A DNA stretch of 64,000 bases from Haladaptatus salinisoli (GTDB lineage: Archaea; Halobacteriota; Halobacteria; Halobacteriales; Haladaptataceae), in the NCBI RefSeq assembly GCF_020614375.1, contig NZ_CP085327.1:930001-994000 (forward strand), in the 5' to 3' direction. A model generated the notes under the pieces. The model was not told the origin of the DNA. It ran no database searches and worked only from the letters and a program-made list of their open reading frames with translations. Positions within the stretch are counted from its first letter, which is position 1, and every line of letters starts with the position of its first letter. Position numbers and translations under genes: made by a program. Of the stretch, positions 9,433 through 18,719 are shown piece by piece.

Positions 9433-10986
9433 ATGATAATCGAAGCACTCATCGCGGTTTCACTGCTCAGCGCGTTCGCGGTGTTCCTCGCGCCCGACAA
9501 GGTCGCGGGAAAGCTGGCGTTCGTACTGAGTCTGCTCCCGCTCGGCGGGAGCCTCTGGATGTACAGTGCCTTCGAGGGGAGCGGAAACGCCCTGCTGAAC
9601 GGCGAACTCGCCTTCGAAGAGACGTTCAGGTGGGTCACGCTCGGCCCCTACTCGCTGAACTGGCACGTCGGACTGGACGGCATCAGCATGCCGTTGCTGG
9701 TGCTGACGACGGTGCTCACGCCCCTCGCCATCCTTGCGGCGTGGACGCCCATCGACGAGCGACAGAGCCAGTTCTACGGTCTCATGCTGTTCATGGAGAC
9801 GAGCCTCCTCGGCGTCTTCTCGGCGCTCGACTTCTTCGTCTGGTTCGTCTTCTGGGAGATGGTGCTGGTGCCGATGTACTTCCTCATCGGCGTCTGGGGC
9901 GGCCCGCGCCGCAAGTACGCGGCGATCAAGTTCTTCGTCTACACGAACATCGCCTCGCTGGTGATGTTCATCGGTTTCATCGCCCTCGTCTTCGGACTGG
10001 GCGACTCGGTGAACACGTTGGACATGCCCGCCATCGCGCAGGCGTTGAACGACGGCCAACTCAGCGGACTCGGCGGGGTGGACGCGAACACCCTGAAGGT
10101 CGTCGCGTTCTTCGCCATGTTCGCCGGATTCGGCGTGAAGGTGCCCATCGTCCCGTTCCACACGTGGCTGCCGGACGCCCACGTCGAAGCGCCGACGCCG
10201 GTGTCCATCATGTTGGCGGGCGTCCTGCTGAAGATGGGGACGTACGCGCTGCTCCGATTCAACTTCACGATGCTCCCCGGCGTGGCGAAGGACTACGCGC
10301 TCCTCATCGCCGTCGTGGCGGTCGTGAGCGTCATCTACGGCGCGATGCTCGCGCTGGCGCAGACCGACCTCAAACGCATCGTCGCGTACTCCTCGGTGTC
10401 GTCGATGGGGTACGTCATCCTCGGACTCGTTGCGTTCACGATGTACGGCGTCGGCGGCGCGACGTTCCAGATGATCGCGCACGGTCTCATCTCGGGGCTG
10501 ATGTTCATGGCGGTCGGCGTCATCTACAACACGACCCACACCCGGATGGTCTCGGACATGTCCGGGCTGGCCGACAAGATGCCCGTGACGGTCGCGGTGT
10601 TCGTGGCGGGCGCGTTCGGCTACATGGGACTGCCCCTGATGGCCGGCTTCGCGGCGGAGTTCTTCATCTTCGTCGGCGCGTTCGAGTCGACCGTGCTCGC
10701 CGGCACCGCGCTGGGAACCCACGGTCTCGCGCTGTTCACGGCGGCGGCGATGTTCGGTATCGTCATCGTCGCGGGCTACCTGCTCTTCGCCATGCAGCGC
10801 ACCCTGTTCGGTTCGTTCGACGTGGAAACCGACTACGAGGTCGGACGCGCCGCGTTCCACGACGTGGCACCCCTCGTGGTGCTCATCCTGCTCGTCATCC
10901 TGCTCGGCGTCCAGCCGGACATCTTCTACACGATGATCCAGGACGCCGTGGGTGAGATGGCCCTCGTCTCCGGAGGTGGTCACTGA
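9433..10986 (+). CDS. nuoM: Complex I subunit M (antiporter-like proton pump)
   Basis: 517 residues, about 14 helices. WHVGLDGISMPLLVLT, the FFVWFVFWEMVLVPMYFLIG glutamate helix and PFHTWLPDAHVEAPTPVSI identify NuoM. It follows nuoL directly and its TGA overlaps the nuoN ATG. Confidence 0.96.
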   Translation: MIIEALIAVSLLSAFAVFLAPDKVAGKLAFVLSLLPLGGSLWMYSAFEGSGNALLNGELAFEETFRWVTLGPYSLNWHVGLDGISMPLLVLTTVLTPLAILAAWTPIDERQSQFYGLMLFMETSLLGVFSALDFFVWFVFWEMVLVPMYFLIGVWGGPRRKYAAIKFFVYTNIASLVMFIGFIALVFGLGDSVNTLDMPAIAQALNDGQLSGLGGVDANTLKVVAFFAMFAGFGVKVPIVPFHTWLPDAHVEAPTPVSIMLAGVLLKMGTYALLRFNFTMLPGVAKDYALLIAVVAVVSVIYGAMLALAQTDLKRIVAYSSVSSMGYVILGLVAFTMYGVGGATFQMIAHGLISGLMFMAVGVIYNTTHTRMVSDMSGLADKMPVTVAVFVAGAFGYMGLPLMAGFAAEFFIFVGAFESTVLAGTALGTHGLALFTAAAMFGIVIVAGYLLFAMQRTLFGSFDVETDYEVGRAAFHDVAPLVVLILLVILLGVQPDIFYTMIQDAVGEMALVSGGGH

Positions 10987-12479
10987 TGGCGCAACCGCTC
11001 GCGTGGCCGACGTGGTCCGCGATGGCTCCCGCCACCGTCCTCGGTCTGACGGCGCTCTTGCTGTTGGTCGTGGACAGCGTCCACCCCGACTCGACGAACC
11101 GCCCGCTCCTCGCGGGCATCTCGACCGCCGGGACGGTTATCGCCGGCGGTCTCGCGGCGTGGTTCCTCCTCGCCGGGACGGGCGAGGATCCGATTTCGCT
11201 GTACGACGGCGCGCTCGTCGTGGACACGATGAGCCTCTTCTTCGCGGTCATCTTCACCAGCGTCACCGCGCTGGTGTGCGTGGCGAGCTACGACTACCTG
11301 AGGGGTCACGCCTATCAGGCGGAGTACTACACGCTGGTCATCCTCGCGGCGACGGGGATGACGCTGATGGCGAGCGCGAACAGCCTCGCCACGGTGTTCG
11401 TCAGCATCGAGTTGTCGAGTCTCCCGTCGTTCGCGCTGGTCGCCATCCTGAAGAAGAACCGCGGGAGCGTCGAGGCGGGACTCAAGTACTTCCTCATCGG
11501 CGCGCTCTCGTCGGCCATCTTCGCCTACGGTATCAGCCTCGTCTACGCCGTCACCGGCCACCTGCAGTTGGGTCTGGTCGCGGCCAACCTCGGCGGGGCC
11601 GACCTCGCGGGCGTCCTCGGCATCGGCGTGCTGATGGTGCTCGGCGGCTTCGCGTTCAAGACCGCGAGCGTCCCGTTCCACTTCTGGGCCCCCGAGGCGT
11701 ACGAGGGCGCACCCGCGCCCATCTCGGCGTTCCTCTCGTCGGCCTCGAAGGCCGCCGGGTTCGCCGTCGCGTTCCGCGTGTTCACCACCGCGTTCCCCAT
11801 CGCCGAGGTGGCGACCACGGTGGACTGGGTGCTGGCGTTCCAGATTCTCGCCGTCGTCACGATGACGCTCGGCAACTTCGCCGCCGCGACGCAGGACACG
11901 GTCAAACGCATGCTCGCGTACTCCTCCATCGGACACGCGGGCTACGCGCTCATCGGGCTGGCCGCCCTCTCCGCCGACGGCGGGGCGAACGGCTTCGTCA
12001 TGGGCGGCGCGATGATGCATCTGCTCGTCTACGGCTTCATGAACACGGGCGCGTTCCTGTTCATCGCGCTGGTCGAGCACTGGGAGGTCGGACGCACCTT
12101 CGAGGACTACAACGGACTGGCGACGAGAGCGCCGATGGCGTGCGTCGCCATGACCGCGTTCATGTTCAGCCTCGCGGGACTCCCGCCGTTCGCGGGCTTC
12201 TTCAGCAAGTACGTCCTGTTCGCCGGCGCGGTGCGGGCCGGCTTCTGGTGGCTCGCCGCGATCGGTGCCGTCAACAGCGCGCTGTCGCTGTACTACTACA
12301 GCCGCGTCGTCAGGGCGATGTGGATAGAAGAACCGGTGAACGAGTTCAACATCCGGAGCACGCCCACCGGCCTCTACGTCGCGGTGCTCGTCGCCGCCCT
12401 CGCGACGGTGCTCCTGCTCCCGGCGTTCAGCCCGGTGGCCGACACGGCCATCGACGCCGCCGCGACGCTGTTCGCCTGA
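10986..12479 (+). CDS. nuoN: Complex I subunit N (antiporter-like proton pump)
   Basis: 497 residues, the last antiporter-like subunit. ELSSLPSFALVAILKKN, PFHFWAPEAYEGAPAPISAF and MLAYSSIGHAGYALIG are the NuoN versions of the pump motifs. It ends the operon; a T-run follows 25 bases after the stop. Confidence 0.95.
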   Translation: MAQPLAWPTWSAMAPATVLGLTALLLLVVDSVHPDSTNRPLLAGISTAGTVIAGGLAAWFLLAGTGEDPISLYDGALVVDTMSLFFAVIFTSVTALVCVASYDYLRGHAYQAEYYTLVILAATGMTLMASANSLATVFVSIELSSLPSFALVAILKKNRGSVEAGLKYFLIGALSSAIFAYGISLVYAVTGHLQLGLVAANLGGADLAGVLGIGVLMVLGGFAFKTASVPFHFWAPEAYEGAPAPISAFLSSASKAAGFAVAFRVFTTAFPIAEVATTVDWVLAFQILAVVTMTLGNFAAATQDTVKRMLAYSSIGHAGYALIGLAALSADGGANGFVMGGAMMHLLVYGFMNTGAFLFIALVEHWEVGRTFEDYNGLATRAPMACVAMTAFMFSLAGLPPFAGFFSKYVLFAGAVRAGFWWLAAIGAVNSALSLYYYSRVVRAMWIEEPVNEFNIRSTPTGLYVAVLVAALATVLLLPAFSPVADTAIDAAATLFA

Positions 12480-12503
12480 GACGACCGCGAAACACCGTTC
12501 TCG

Positions 12504-12544
12504 ATTTTTTAGCGTCGAACCGCGAGCGGCGGCGTTCGACGCCG
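12504..12544 (+). terminator. Possible terminator of the nuo operon
   Basis: A run of six T (12505-12510) follows the nuoN stop, and a perfect 6-bp hairpin CGGCGT/ACGCCG with a three-base loop lies at 12530-12544. T-runs alone can terminate archaeal transcription, so the hairpin may be incidental. Confidence 0.4.
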
Positions 12545-12650
12545 TTTCCACCGCTTCGCTCCCTTTCGGATTCGTCTCCGTCGCGCTCGAAATCGCGCGT
12601 AGAGGGATTCCCAACAGGTTTTAGGCCTCCGGACAGCAATCGGTGGTAGA

Positions 12651-14135
12651 ATGGTTTCGCGGCTCATGCTCGGCTGCGGTTCCGTCGGGCATGCAATCGT
12701 CGAGTCGGTGGCGGAACGTCCCGGAAGCATCGTCGTCGTGGACGACAGCGAGAGCCGCGTCGAAACGCTTCGAACCGAGGGCGTCTCGGCGACTCGGGGC
12801 GACCCCACCGACCCCGACGTCATCGCCGAGCGCCCGCTCGTGGACGTGGCGTTCGTCGCGGGAGACGACCCCGAGCGGAACCGGCGGGCGGCGCGAGCGC
12901 TCCGACAGGAGTACCCGAACGCCTATCTCGTCGCCTACACGGGCGACCGGCCGTCCGACGCGGCGCGCGACGAACTGGCCGACCTCGCCGACAGACTGAT
13001 CGACCCCGGCGAGGCCATCGTCGAGCGCCTGCTGTCGATGACCAGCGAGGACGCGGCGTTTCGAACCCACGAACTCCAGCGCGCGCTCCGCGATATCGAC
13101 GGGAAACTCGGCATCTTCATGCACGACAATCCCGACCCCGACGCCATCGCCAGCGCGGTCGCGCTGGCGGAGATAGCGGAGGCGGTCGGCACCGAAGCCG
13201 AGACGTGCTACTACGGGGCCATCTCCCACCAGGAGAACCGAGCGTTCGTCAACCTCCTCGACCTGAACCTCCGCAATCTCGACCCCGAAGACGACCTCTC
13301 GGAGTTCGCCGGCATCGCGCTCGTCGACCACTCGAGTCCGAGCGTCAACGACCAACTGCCCGAGGGCACGCCGGTCGACGTGGTCATCGACCACCACCCG
13401 CCGAACCACCCGGTCGAGGCGGAGTTCGTCGACCTCCGCAGCGGCGTCGGGGCGACGAGTTCCCTGCTCGCCGACCACCTCGAACACATCGGGGGCGACC
13501 CCGACGAGCGGGTCGCGACCGGTCTGCTGTACGGCATCCGCGTCGACACGAAGGACTTCACGCGCGAAGTGTCGGAGGCCGACTTCGAGGCGGCGGCGTT
13601 CCTGCTCCCCCACGCCGACACGAGCGTCCTGGAGCGCGTCGAGAGTCCGTCCATCAGCCCCGAAACGTTCGAAACCATCGCTCGCGCGATTCGGAACCGG
13701 GAGCTCGACAGGACGGTGCTGGCGAGTTGCGTCGGCGCGCTCTCCGACCGCGACGCCTTGGCGCAGGCCGCGGATCGCCTGCTCGACATGGAGGGCGTCA
13801 ACGTCACGCTCGTCTTCGGGTTCACGAACGGCGTCGTCTACATCTCGGCGCGCGCCCGCGGGACGGACATCGACCTCGGCGAGACCATGCGGGCCGCCTT
13901 CGGACAGATCGGCAGCGCGGGCGGGCACGCCGACATGGCCGGCGCGCAGATTCCGCTCGGCCTGCTCGGCGAGGTCGAGGAGGAAGAGGAGGTGTCGCTC
14001 ACCAGCATCGTCAGCGAAATCGTCATCGACCGCTTCTTCGAGACGGTTCGTTCCCGTCCCGACGTCGACGAGTACGGCACCGACCGGGAACGGGTCGCCT
14101 CCTTCGACATCAAACTCGCGGAGAGCGACGAGTAG
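12651..14135 (+). CDS. TrkA-N / DHH-DHHA1 phosphoesterase fusion
   Basis: Residues 1-115 form a Rossmann TrkA-N-like domain (LGCGSVGHAIVE). Residues ~140-494 form a DHH/DHHA1 phosphoesterase with DNPDPDAIASA, LVDHSSPS, VIDHHPPNHP and the terminal GSAGGHADMAGAQIP substrate loop. The metal-binding Asp/His set is intact, so hydrolysis of a phosphodiester (RecJ-like exonuclease, nanoRNase or cyclic dinucleotide type) is expected. The substrate cannot be told from sequence. TATA-like AGGTTTTAGG at about 12616 suggests its own leaderless promoter. Confidence 0.85.
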   Translation: MVSRLMLGCGSVGHAIVESVAERPGSIVVVDDSESRVETLRTEGVSATRGDPTDPDVIAERPLVDVAFVAGDDPERNRRAARALRQEYPNAYLVAYTGDRPSDAARDELADLADRLIDPGEAIVERLLSMTSEDAAFRTHELQRALRDIDGKLGIFMHDNPDPDAIASAVALAEIAEAVGTEAETCYYGAISHQENRAFVNLLDLNLRNLDPEDDLSEFAGIALVDHSSPSVNDQLPEGTPVDVVIDHHPPNHPVEAEFVDLRSGVGATSSLLADHLEHIGGDPDERVATGLLYGIRVDTKDFTREVSEADFEAAAFLLPHADTSVLERVESPSISPETFETIARAIRNRELDRTVLASCVGALSDRDALAQAADRLLDMEGVNVTLVFGFTNGVVYISARARGTDIDLGETMRAAFGQIGSAGGHADMAGAQIPLGLLGEVEEEEEVSLTSIVSEIVIDRFFETVRSRPDVDEYGTDRERVASFDIKLAESDE

Positions 14136-14176
14136 CGGTCGGGAAGTTTTTTGTCCGATAGCGCGTGCGTATCCGC

Positions 14177-15031
14177 ATGGACGAGGCCGAGGAGGAAGAC
14201 CGTCGCCGCACGTCGCCCGACGTTCGAACCATCTCCGACGGCGGAACGGAGGGCATCAAACCGAAGGTCAAAGAGTACATGACCCGCGACGTGGCGACCG
14301 TCTCCCCCGATGCGACCGTCGAGGAGGTCGCCCGGCGCATCGCGGAGAGCGACGGACACAACGGATTCCCGGTGTGCGACGGGCGGCGCGTCGAGGGGTT
14401 CGTGAGCGCGCGCGACCTCCTCTTGGCGGACGACCAGGAGCCGATATTCAAGGTGATGAGTCAGGAACTCATCGTCGCCCATCCCGACCTCGACGTGAAC
14501 GACGCGGCGCGCGTCATCCTCCGGTCGGGCATCCAGAAGCTCCCCGTGGTCGACGACGCGGGCAACCTCGTCGGCATCATCAGCAACACGGACGTCATCC
14601 GCAGCCAGATAGAGCGCGTCACGCCCGAGAAGGTGGGAAAGCTGATGCGCACGCTCGAATCCATCCACGACACCGAGGTGTCCCAGAAGCGGCGGAAGGT
14701 GCGCCTCGCCGACCTCGTGCCGACGCAGTCGAAGGTCTACGCCGACGAACTGGAGGGCCGGGTGTACGAGATGGAGCGCGGGTTGGCGGAACCGCTCGTC
14801 GTCATCGAGAACGGTCGAACCCTCCTGCTGGCGGACGGACACCATCGGGCGAAGGCCGCCGACAGGCTCGACATCGGGGAGATGGACGCCTACGTCATCG
14901 TCACCGACCACCGGGTCGAACTCGGAATGGCCGAGACGGCGGAGAAGGAGGGACTGGAGACCATCGACGACATCAAGGTGGTCGATTACGCCCGCCACCC
15001 GCTCGTGGAGACGACGAAGCGGTTGCAGTAG
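14177..15031 (+). CDS. CBS-pair protein with ParB/Srx-like domain
   Basis: 284 residues from the ATG at 14177; a GTG at 14165 is possible. Residues ~35-160 are two CBS repeats (VKEYMTRDVATVSPDATVEEV; IQKLPVVDDAGNLVGIISNTDVI) that usually bind adenylates. The rest resembles the ParB N-terminal fold with ADGHHRAKAADRL, the place of ParB's CTP or ATP motif. The same CBS+ParB plan is known in the archaeal free-serine kinase SerK, so a small-molecule kinase is as likely as DNA partitioning. It stands alone, with no parA neighbour. Confidence 0.8.
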   Translation: MDEAEEEDRRRTSPDVRTISDGGTEGIKPKVKEYMTRDVATVSPDATVEEVARRIAESDGHNGFPVCDGRRVEGFVSARDLLLADDQEPIFKVMSQELIVAHPDLDVNDAARVILRSGIQKLPVVDDAGNLVGIISNTDVIRSQIERVTPEKVGKLMRTLESIHDTEVSQKRRKVRLADLVPTQSKVYADELEGRVYEMERGLAEPLVVIENGRTLLLADGHHRAKAADRLDIGEMDAYVIVTDHRVELGMAETAEKEGLETIDDIKVVDYARHPLVETTKRLQ

Positions 15032-15187
15032 CTACTCGTACTCGGTGGGTTCCTCGGAAACCACCTCGGTCAGGGAGTCGTCTCGAACGAGAGGAGGGGA
15101 ACGTCACGCACGTGGAACGGCGTCATCGGGCACTACTGACGGGTATTGGATGCCCACTCAACCGGCGGGAGAATCGCTCCTGCGACT

Positions 15188-15454
15188 CTACCACTGTTTC
15201 CACTTACCGATAACCGTGTCACTGGCCCCGTACGTGTGGGGATTGCGCAGCGTGTATCGAACCATCAGCCCGACGCCGAGGGCGAGGATCGCGATGCCGA
15301 AGGTCACGATAAGCGCGGGGACGTACGCGCCGAGCGGGGCTGACGGCCAGAAGAGCGCTTCCGAGAGAAATCGAACCCCGACGAGTCCGACGAGCGCGCC
15401 GAGGGCGAGCGACGCGTAGCAGAATGCGGCGAGAAACTTCGAGTTGGCGGTCAT
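15188..15454 (-). CDS. Small two-helix membrane protein
   Basis: 88 residues from the ATG at 15454; the longer frame upstream overlaps the haemoglobin gene and was dropped. Two hydrophobic helices (about 8-28 and 41-63) are followed by a positively charged tail ending GKWKQW. I do not recognise the family. It is divergent from the globin gene. Confidence 0.65.
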   Translation of the reverse strand: MTANSKFLAAFCYASLALGALVGLVGVRFLSEALFWPSAPLGAYVPALIVTFGIAILALGVGLMVRYTLRNPHTYGASDTVIGKWKQW

Positions 15455-15607
15455 CGACGTTGGTTTTTCGCCGCGGTGCATACCCTTTGTGGTGACTGGG
15501 GCGTTTCGACCCGTCGCAGGCGCGAACGCCGTTATAAATTCTTCGCCGACTCCCCGGTGATTGGAACCGCCGCCGTTTCTTTTTATCGACGCGACCACTG
15601 CGTCGGT

Positions 15608-15985
15608 ATGGCCGCGGAATCGCTCTACCGACGACTCGGCGAACGAGAAGGAATCGGAGCGGTCGTGGACGAGTTCTACGAGCGAGTGCTGTCGGACGAG
15701 GAACTGCGACCGTTCTTCGAGGACGTGGATATGCGCGAACAGCGAGGCCACCAGACGCGGTTCCTCGTGACCGCCGCGGGAGGCCCGGAACTGTACGACG
15801 GCGAAGACATGGAGGCGGCGCACGACCACCTCGACGTCGGACACGTCGATTTCAGTCGAATCGAGGTGCACCTGGCGGACGCCCTGCGGGAGTTCGACGC
15901 GAGCGACGAGGACGTGGACGCGGTCGTCGCCGAAATCGAGTCGTTCCGCGGACCGATAGTCGAAAACCGCCCACCGAATCCTTAA
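15608..15985 (+). CDS. Truncated haemoglobin (group I-like)
   Basis: 125 residues, the normal size for a 2-on-2 globin. It opens LYRRLGEREGIGAVVDEFYERVLSD, which is the usual A/B/C helix pattern, and carries the haem-proximal His in the AAHDHLDVGHVDF region (F helix). Such proteins bind O2 or NO. The last base of its TAA is the A of an upstream in-frame ATG of the mutase gene. Nearby respiratory genes suggest a role in O2 or NO handling; that is inference. Confidence 0.88.
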   Translation: MAAESLYRRLGEREGIGAVVDEFYERVLSDEELRPFFEDVDMREQRGHQTRFLVTAAGGPELYDGEDMEAAHDHLDVGHVDFSRIEVHLADALREFDASDEDVDAVVAEIESFRGPIVENRPPNP

Positions 15986-16011
15986 TGGATTCCCCGGCAG
16001 AAATTACGAGC

Positions 16012-17712
16012 ATGTACGACGAGGACGACCTGCGGGAGATTCAGCAGGACCGAGAGGAGTGGGAGGACGACACCCTCTCGCCCGTGCTGGAGCGGTTCGG
16101 CGAGCGAAAAGACCGCTTCGCGACGGTCTCGAATCTGGAGGTGGACCGCCTCTACGACCCGACGGACGTGGCCGATTTCGACTACGAGGACGACCTCGGC
16201 TTCCCCGGCGAGGAACCCTACACCCGCGGCGTCTACCCGACGATGTACCGCGGGCGGACGTGGACGATGCGCCAGTTCGCCGGCTTCGGCACGGCCGAGG
16301 AGACGAACGAGCGGTTCCACTACCTCATCGACAACGGACAGACCGGGCTCTCGACGGCCTTCGACATGCCGAGCCTGATGGGTAAGGACTCGGACGACCC
16401 GCTCTCGGACGGCGAGGTCGGCAAGGAGGGCGTTGCGGTCGACACCCTCCGCGACATGGAGATACTCTTCGACGGCATCGAGTTGGACGAGGTCTCGACC
16501 AGCTTCACCATCAACCCGAGCGCGCCGGTCGTCTTCGCCATGTACGTCGCGCTGGCCGACAACCGCGGCGTCCCCCGCGAGAAGCTCCGCGGCACCTTCC
16601 AGAACGACATGCTGAAGGAGTTCATCGCGCAGAAGGAGTGGGTCGTCCCGCCGGAGCCGAGCCTCGACGTCGTCACGGACACGGTGGAGTTCGCGGTCGA
16701 GGAGACGCCGAACATCAAACCCATCTCCATCTCGGGCTACCACATCCGCGAGGCCGGTTCGACCGCGGTGCAGGAACTCGCCTTCACGCTCGCGGACGGC
16801 TTCGCCTACGTCGAGGACGCGATGGAGCGCGGACTGGACGTGGACGAGTTCGCCCCGCAGCTCTCCTTTTTCTTCAACTCGCACAACTCGCTGTTCGAGG
16901 AGGTCGCCAAGTTCCGCGCGGCGCGGCGCATCTACGCGACCGTGATGGACGAGTGGTACGGCGCGGAGGATCCGAAATCGAAGCAGCTCAAGTTCCACAC
17001 GCAGACCGCCGGGCAGTCGCTCACCGCACAACAGCCGCTCAACAACATCGTCCGCGTGACGATTCAGGCGCTCGCCGGCGTCCTCGGCGGCACGCAGAGC
17101 CTCCACACCAACAGCTTCGACGAAGCCCTCGCGCTCCCGAGCGAGGAGGCGGTTCGCGTCGCCCTGCGAACCCAGCAGATAATCGCGGAGGAGAGCGGCG
17201 CGGCGGACATCATCGACCCCTTGGGCGGGAGCTTCGCCGTCGAATCGCTCACCGACGAGGTCGAGGAGGAGACGATGGCGTACATCGAGGAGATAAAGGA
17301 GATGGGCGACGGCTCGGTGCGGGACGGCGTCCTCGAGGGCATCGACCGGGGCTACTTCCACCGCGAGATTCAGGAAGCCTCCTACGAGTACCAGGAGCGC
17401 GTCGAGGAGGGCGAGGAAGTCGTCGTCGGCGTCAACCGGTACGAGATAGAGGAGGACACGAGACCCGACATCCTCCAGGTGGACGAGGAGACCCAGGACC
17501 GACAGCTCGCGCGGCTGGCGGAGGTCAAAGACGAGCGCGACGACGACGCGGTCGACGCCGCCCTCGACGACCTGCGCGACGCCATCGAGAACGACGAGAA
17601 CGTCATGCCCGCCATCGTGGACTCGGTGAAAGCCTACGCGACGATGGGCGAGATAATGCGGGTGTTCGAGGCGGAACACGGTTCGTACCAGGAGAAGATC
17701 GGACTGGCCTGA
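16012..17712 (+). CDS. mcmA: Methylmalonyl-CoA mutase, large (catalytic) subunit
   Basis: 566 residues covering only the TIM-barrel catalytic domain; the B12-binding domain is not in the chain and must be a separate gene outside the window. Marks are YTRGVYPTMYRGRTWTMRQFAGFGTAEETN, GLSTAFDMPSLMG, ISGYHIREAGSTAVQELAFT and the LHTNSFDEALALP active-site loop. It interconverts methylmalonyl-CoA and succinyl-CoA in propionate metabolism. The start at 16012 suits the CTTAATG promoter element about 27 bases upstream; an ATG at 15985 is also in frame. Confidence 0.95.
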   Translation: MYDEDDLREIQQDREEWEDDTLSPVLERFGERKDRFATVSNLEVDRLYDPTDVADFDYEDDLGFPGEEPYTRGVYPTMYRGRTWTMRQFAGFGTAEETNERFHYLIDNGQTGLSTAFDMPSLMGKDSDDPLSDGEVGKEGVAVDTLRDMEILFDGIELDEVSTSFTINPSAPVVFAMYVALADNRGVPREKLRGTFQNDMLKEFIAQKEWVVPPEPSLDVVTDTVEFAVEETPNIKPISISGYHIREAGSTAVQELAFTLADGFAYVEDAMERGLDVDEFAPQLSFFFNSHNSLFEEVAKFRAARRIYATVMDEWYGAEDPKSKQLKFHTQTAGQSLTAQQPLNNIVRVTIQALAGVLGGTQSLHTNSFDEALALPSEEAVRVALRTQQIIAEESGAADIIDPLGGSFAVESLTDEVEEETMAYIEEIKEMGDGSVRDGVLEGIDRGYFHREIQEASYEYQERVEEGEEVVVGVNRYEIEEDTRPDILQVDEETQDRQLARLAEVKDERDDDAVDAALDDLRDAIENDENVMPAIVDSVKAYATMGEIMRVFEAEHGSYQEKIGLA

Positions 17713-17784
17713 ACCGCCCGCGATTTTACGGGACGCGACGCTCGCGGGAGATTTATGCGTCGAGGGCGACTCTCGAGACTAGCT

Positions 17785-18543
17785 ATGGAGGTCGCACTTC
17801 TCACGGTCGGCGACGAAATTCTCGCCGGGGACACGGTGAACACCAACGCGTCGTGGTTGGCCGCGCGGATTCACGAGCGGGGAGGGTCGGTTCGGCGAAT
17901 CCTGACCGTACCGGACGATTCCGAGGTCATCGCCCGGCGCGTCCGCGATTGGCGCGCGGCGTTCGACGCCGTCGTGGTCACGGGCGGAATCGGCGGGACG
18001 CCGGACGACGTGACGATGGAGGCCGTCGCGAACGCCCTCGACCTGACCCTCGTCGTGTCCGAGCCAGAGCGAGAGCGACTCCTGGAGAAGGCGCGCGCGT
18101 TCGAAACGGAGAACCCCGAACTCGCCGAGGAGTACGACTTCGACTTCGATGTCGACGCGGCGGCCGCTCTCCCGGCGGGCGGTCGTCCGCTCGCCACGGA
18201 CGCGGGCTGGGCCCCCGGTTGCGTCGTCGAAAACGTGTACGTCCTGCCCGGCGTCCCCCGCGAGATGAGGGCGATGTTCGACCTCGTCGCGGACGAGTTC
18301 GCCGGCGACGTGGTCGCCGAGACGCTCTACACGCCGACGCCGGAGGGCGCGCTCGGCGACGTCCTCGAGACGGTTCGAGAGCGGTTCGACGTGACGGTCG
18401 GGAGCTACCCGGGGCGGGACGACGACCCGGGTCGCCTGAAGGTCACCGCCGAGAACTCCGCCGAGGTCGCCGCCGCGACCGAGTGGCTTCGGGATCGTCT
18501 CGAAGTGGTCGCGCCCGTCGAAGACGACTCGGACGGCGGATGA
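17785..18543 (+). CDS. CinA/MoaB-fold (MoCF-biosynthesis domain) protein
   Basis: 252 residues beginning MEVALLTVGDEILAGDTVNTN, the molybdopterin-binding fold shared by CinA N-termini and MoaB/MogA. TGGIGGTPDDVT and PGVPREMRAMF follow. It lacks the CinA C-terminal amidase domain, so it is the short archaeal form. Roles proposed for this group are pyridine-nucleotide pyrophosphatase or molybdopterin handling. The ATG at 17785 fits GATTTATG 30 bases upstream better than the ATG at 17755. Confidence 0.85.
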   Translation: MEVALLTVGDEILAGDTVNTNASWLAARIHERGGSVRRILTVPDDSEVIARRVRDWRAAFDAVVVTGGIGGTPDDVTMEAVANALDLTLVVSEPERERLLEKARAFETENPELAEEYDFDFDVDAAAALPAGGRPLATDAGWAPGCVVENVYVLPGVPREMRAMFDLVADEFAGDVVAETLYTPTPEGALGDVLETVRERFDVTVGSYPGRDDDPGRLKVTAENSAEVAAATEWLRDRLEVVAPVEDDSDGG

Positions 18544-18680
18544 ACCCCGTCGCCGGGGTCGCGCCCGACCGTCGACGGCGCGATTTCGTCGACGTCGTCG
18601 AACCGCGCCGTCGACGGTCGAGACGCGGTCTGATCGGTCCGACGACTTATTCTTCGGGTGCGAGTCGGTGAAGGTTGCAA

Positions 18681-18689
18681 ATCTTTATG
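18681..18689 (+). promoter_or_regulatory. TATA-type promoter of acs
   Basis: ATCTTTATG lies 31-39 bases before the acs ATG at 18720, which suits a near-leaderless transcript. Confidence 0.4.
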
Positions 18690-18719
18690 CCGCTCCTGAA
18701 AGCACGATAGCATGGATAC

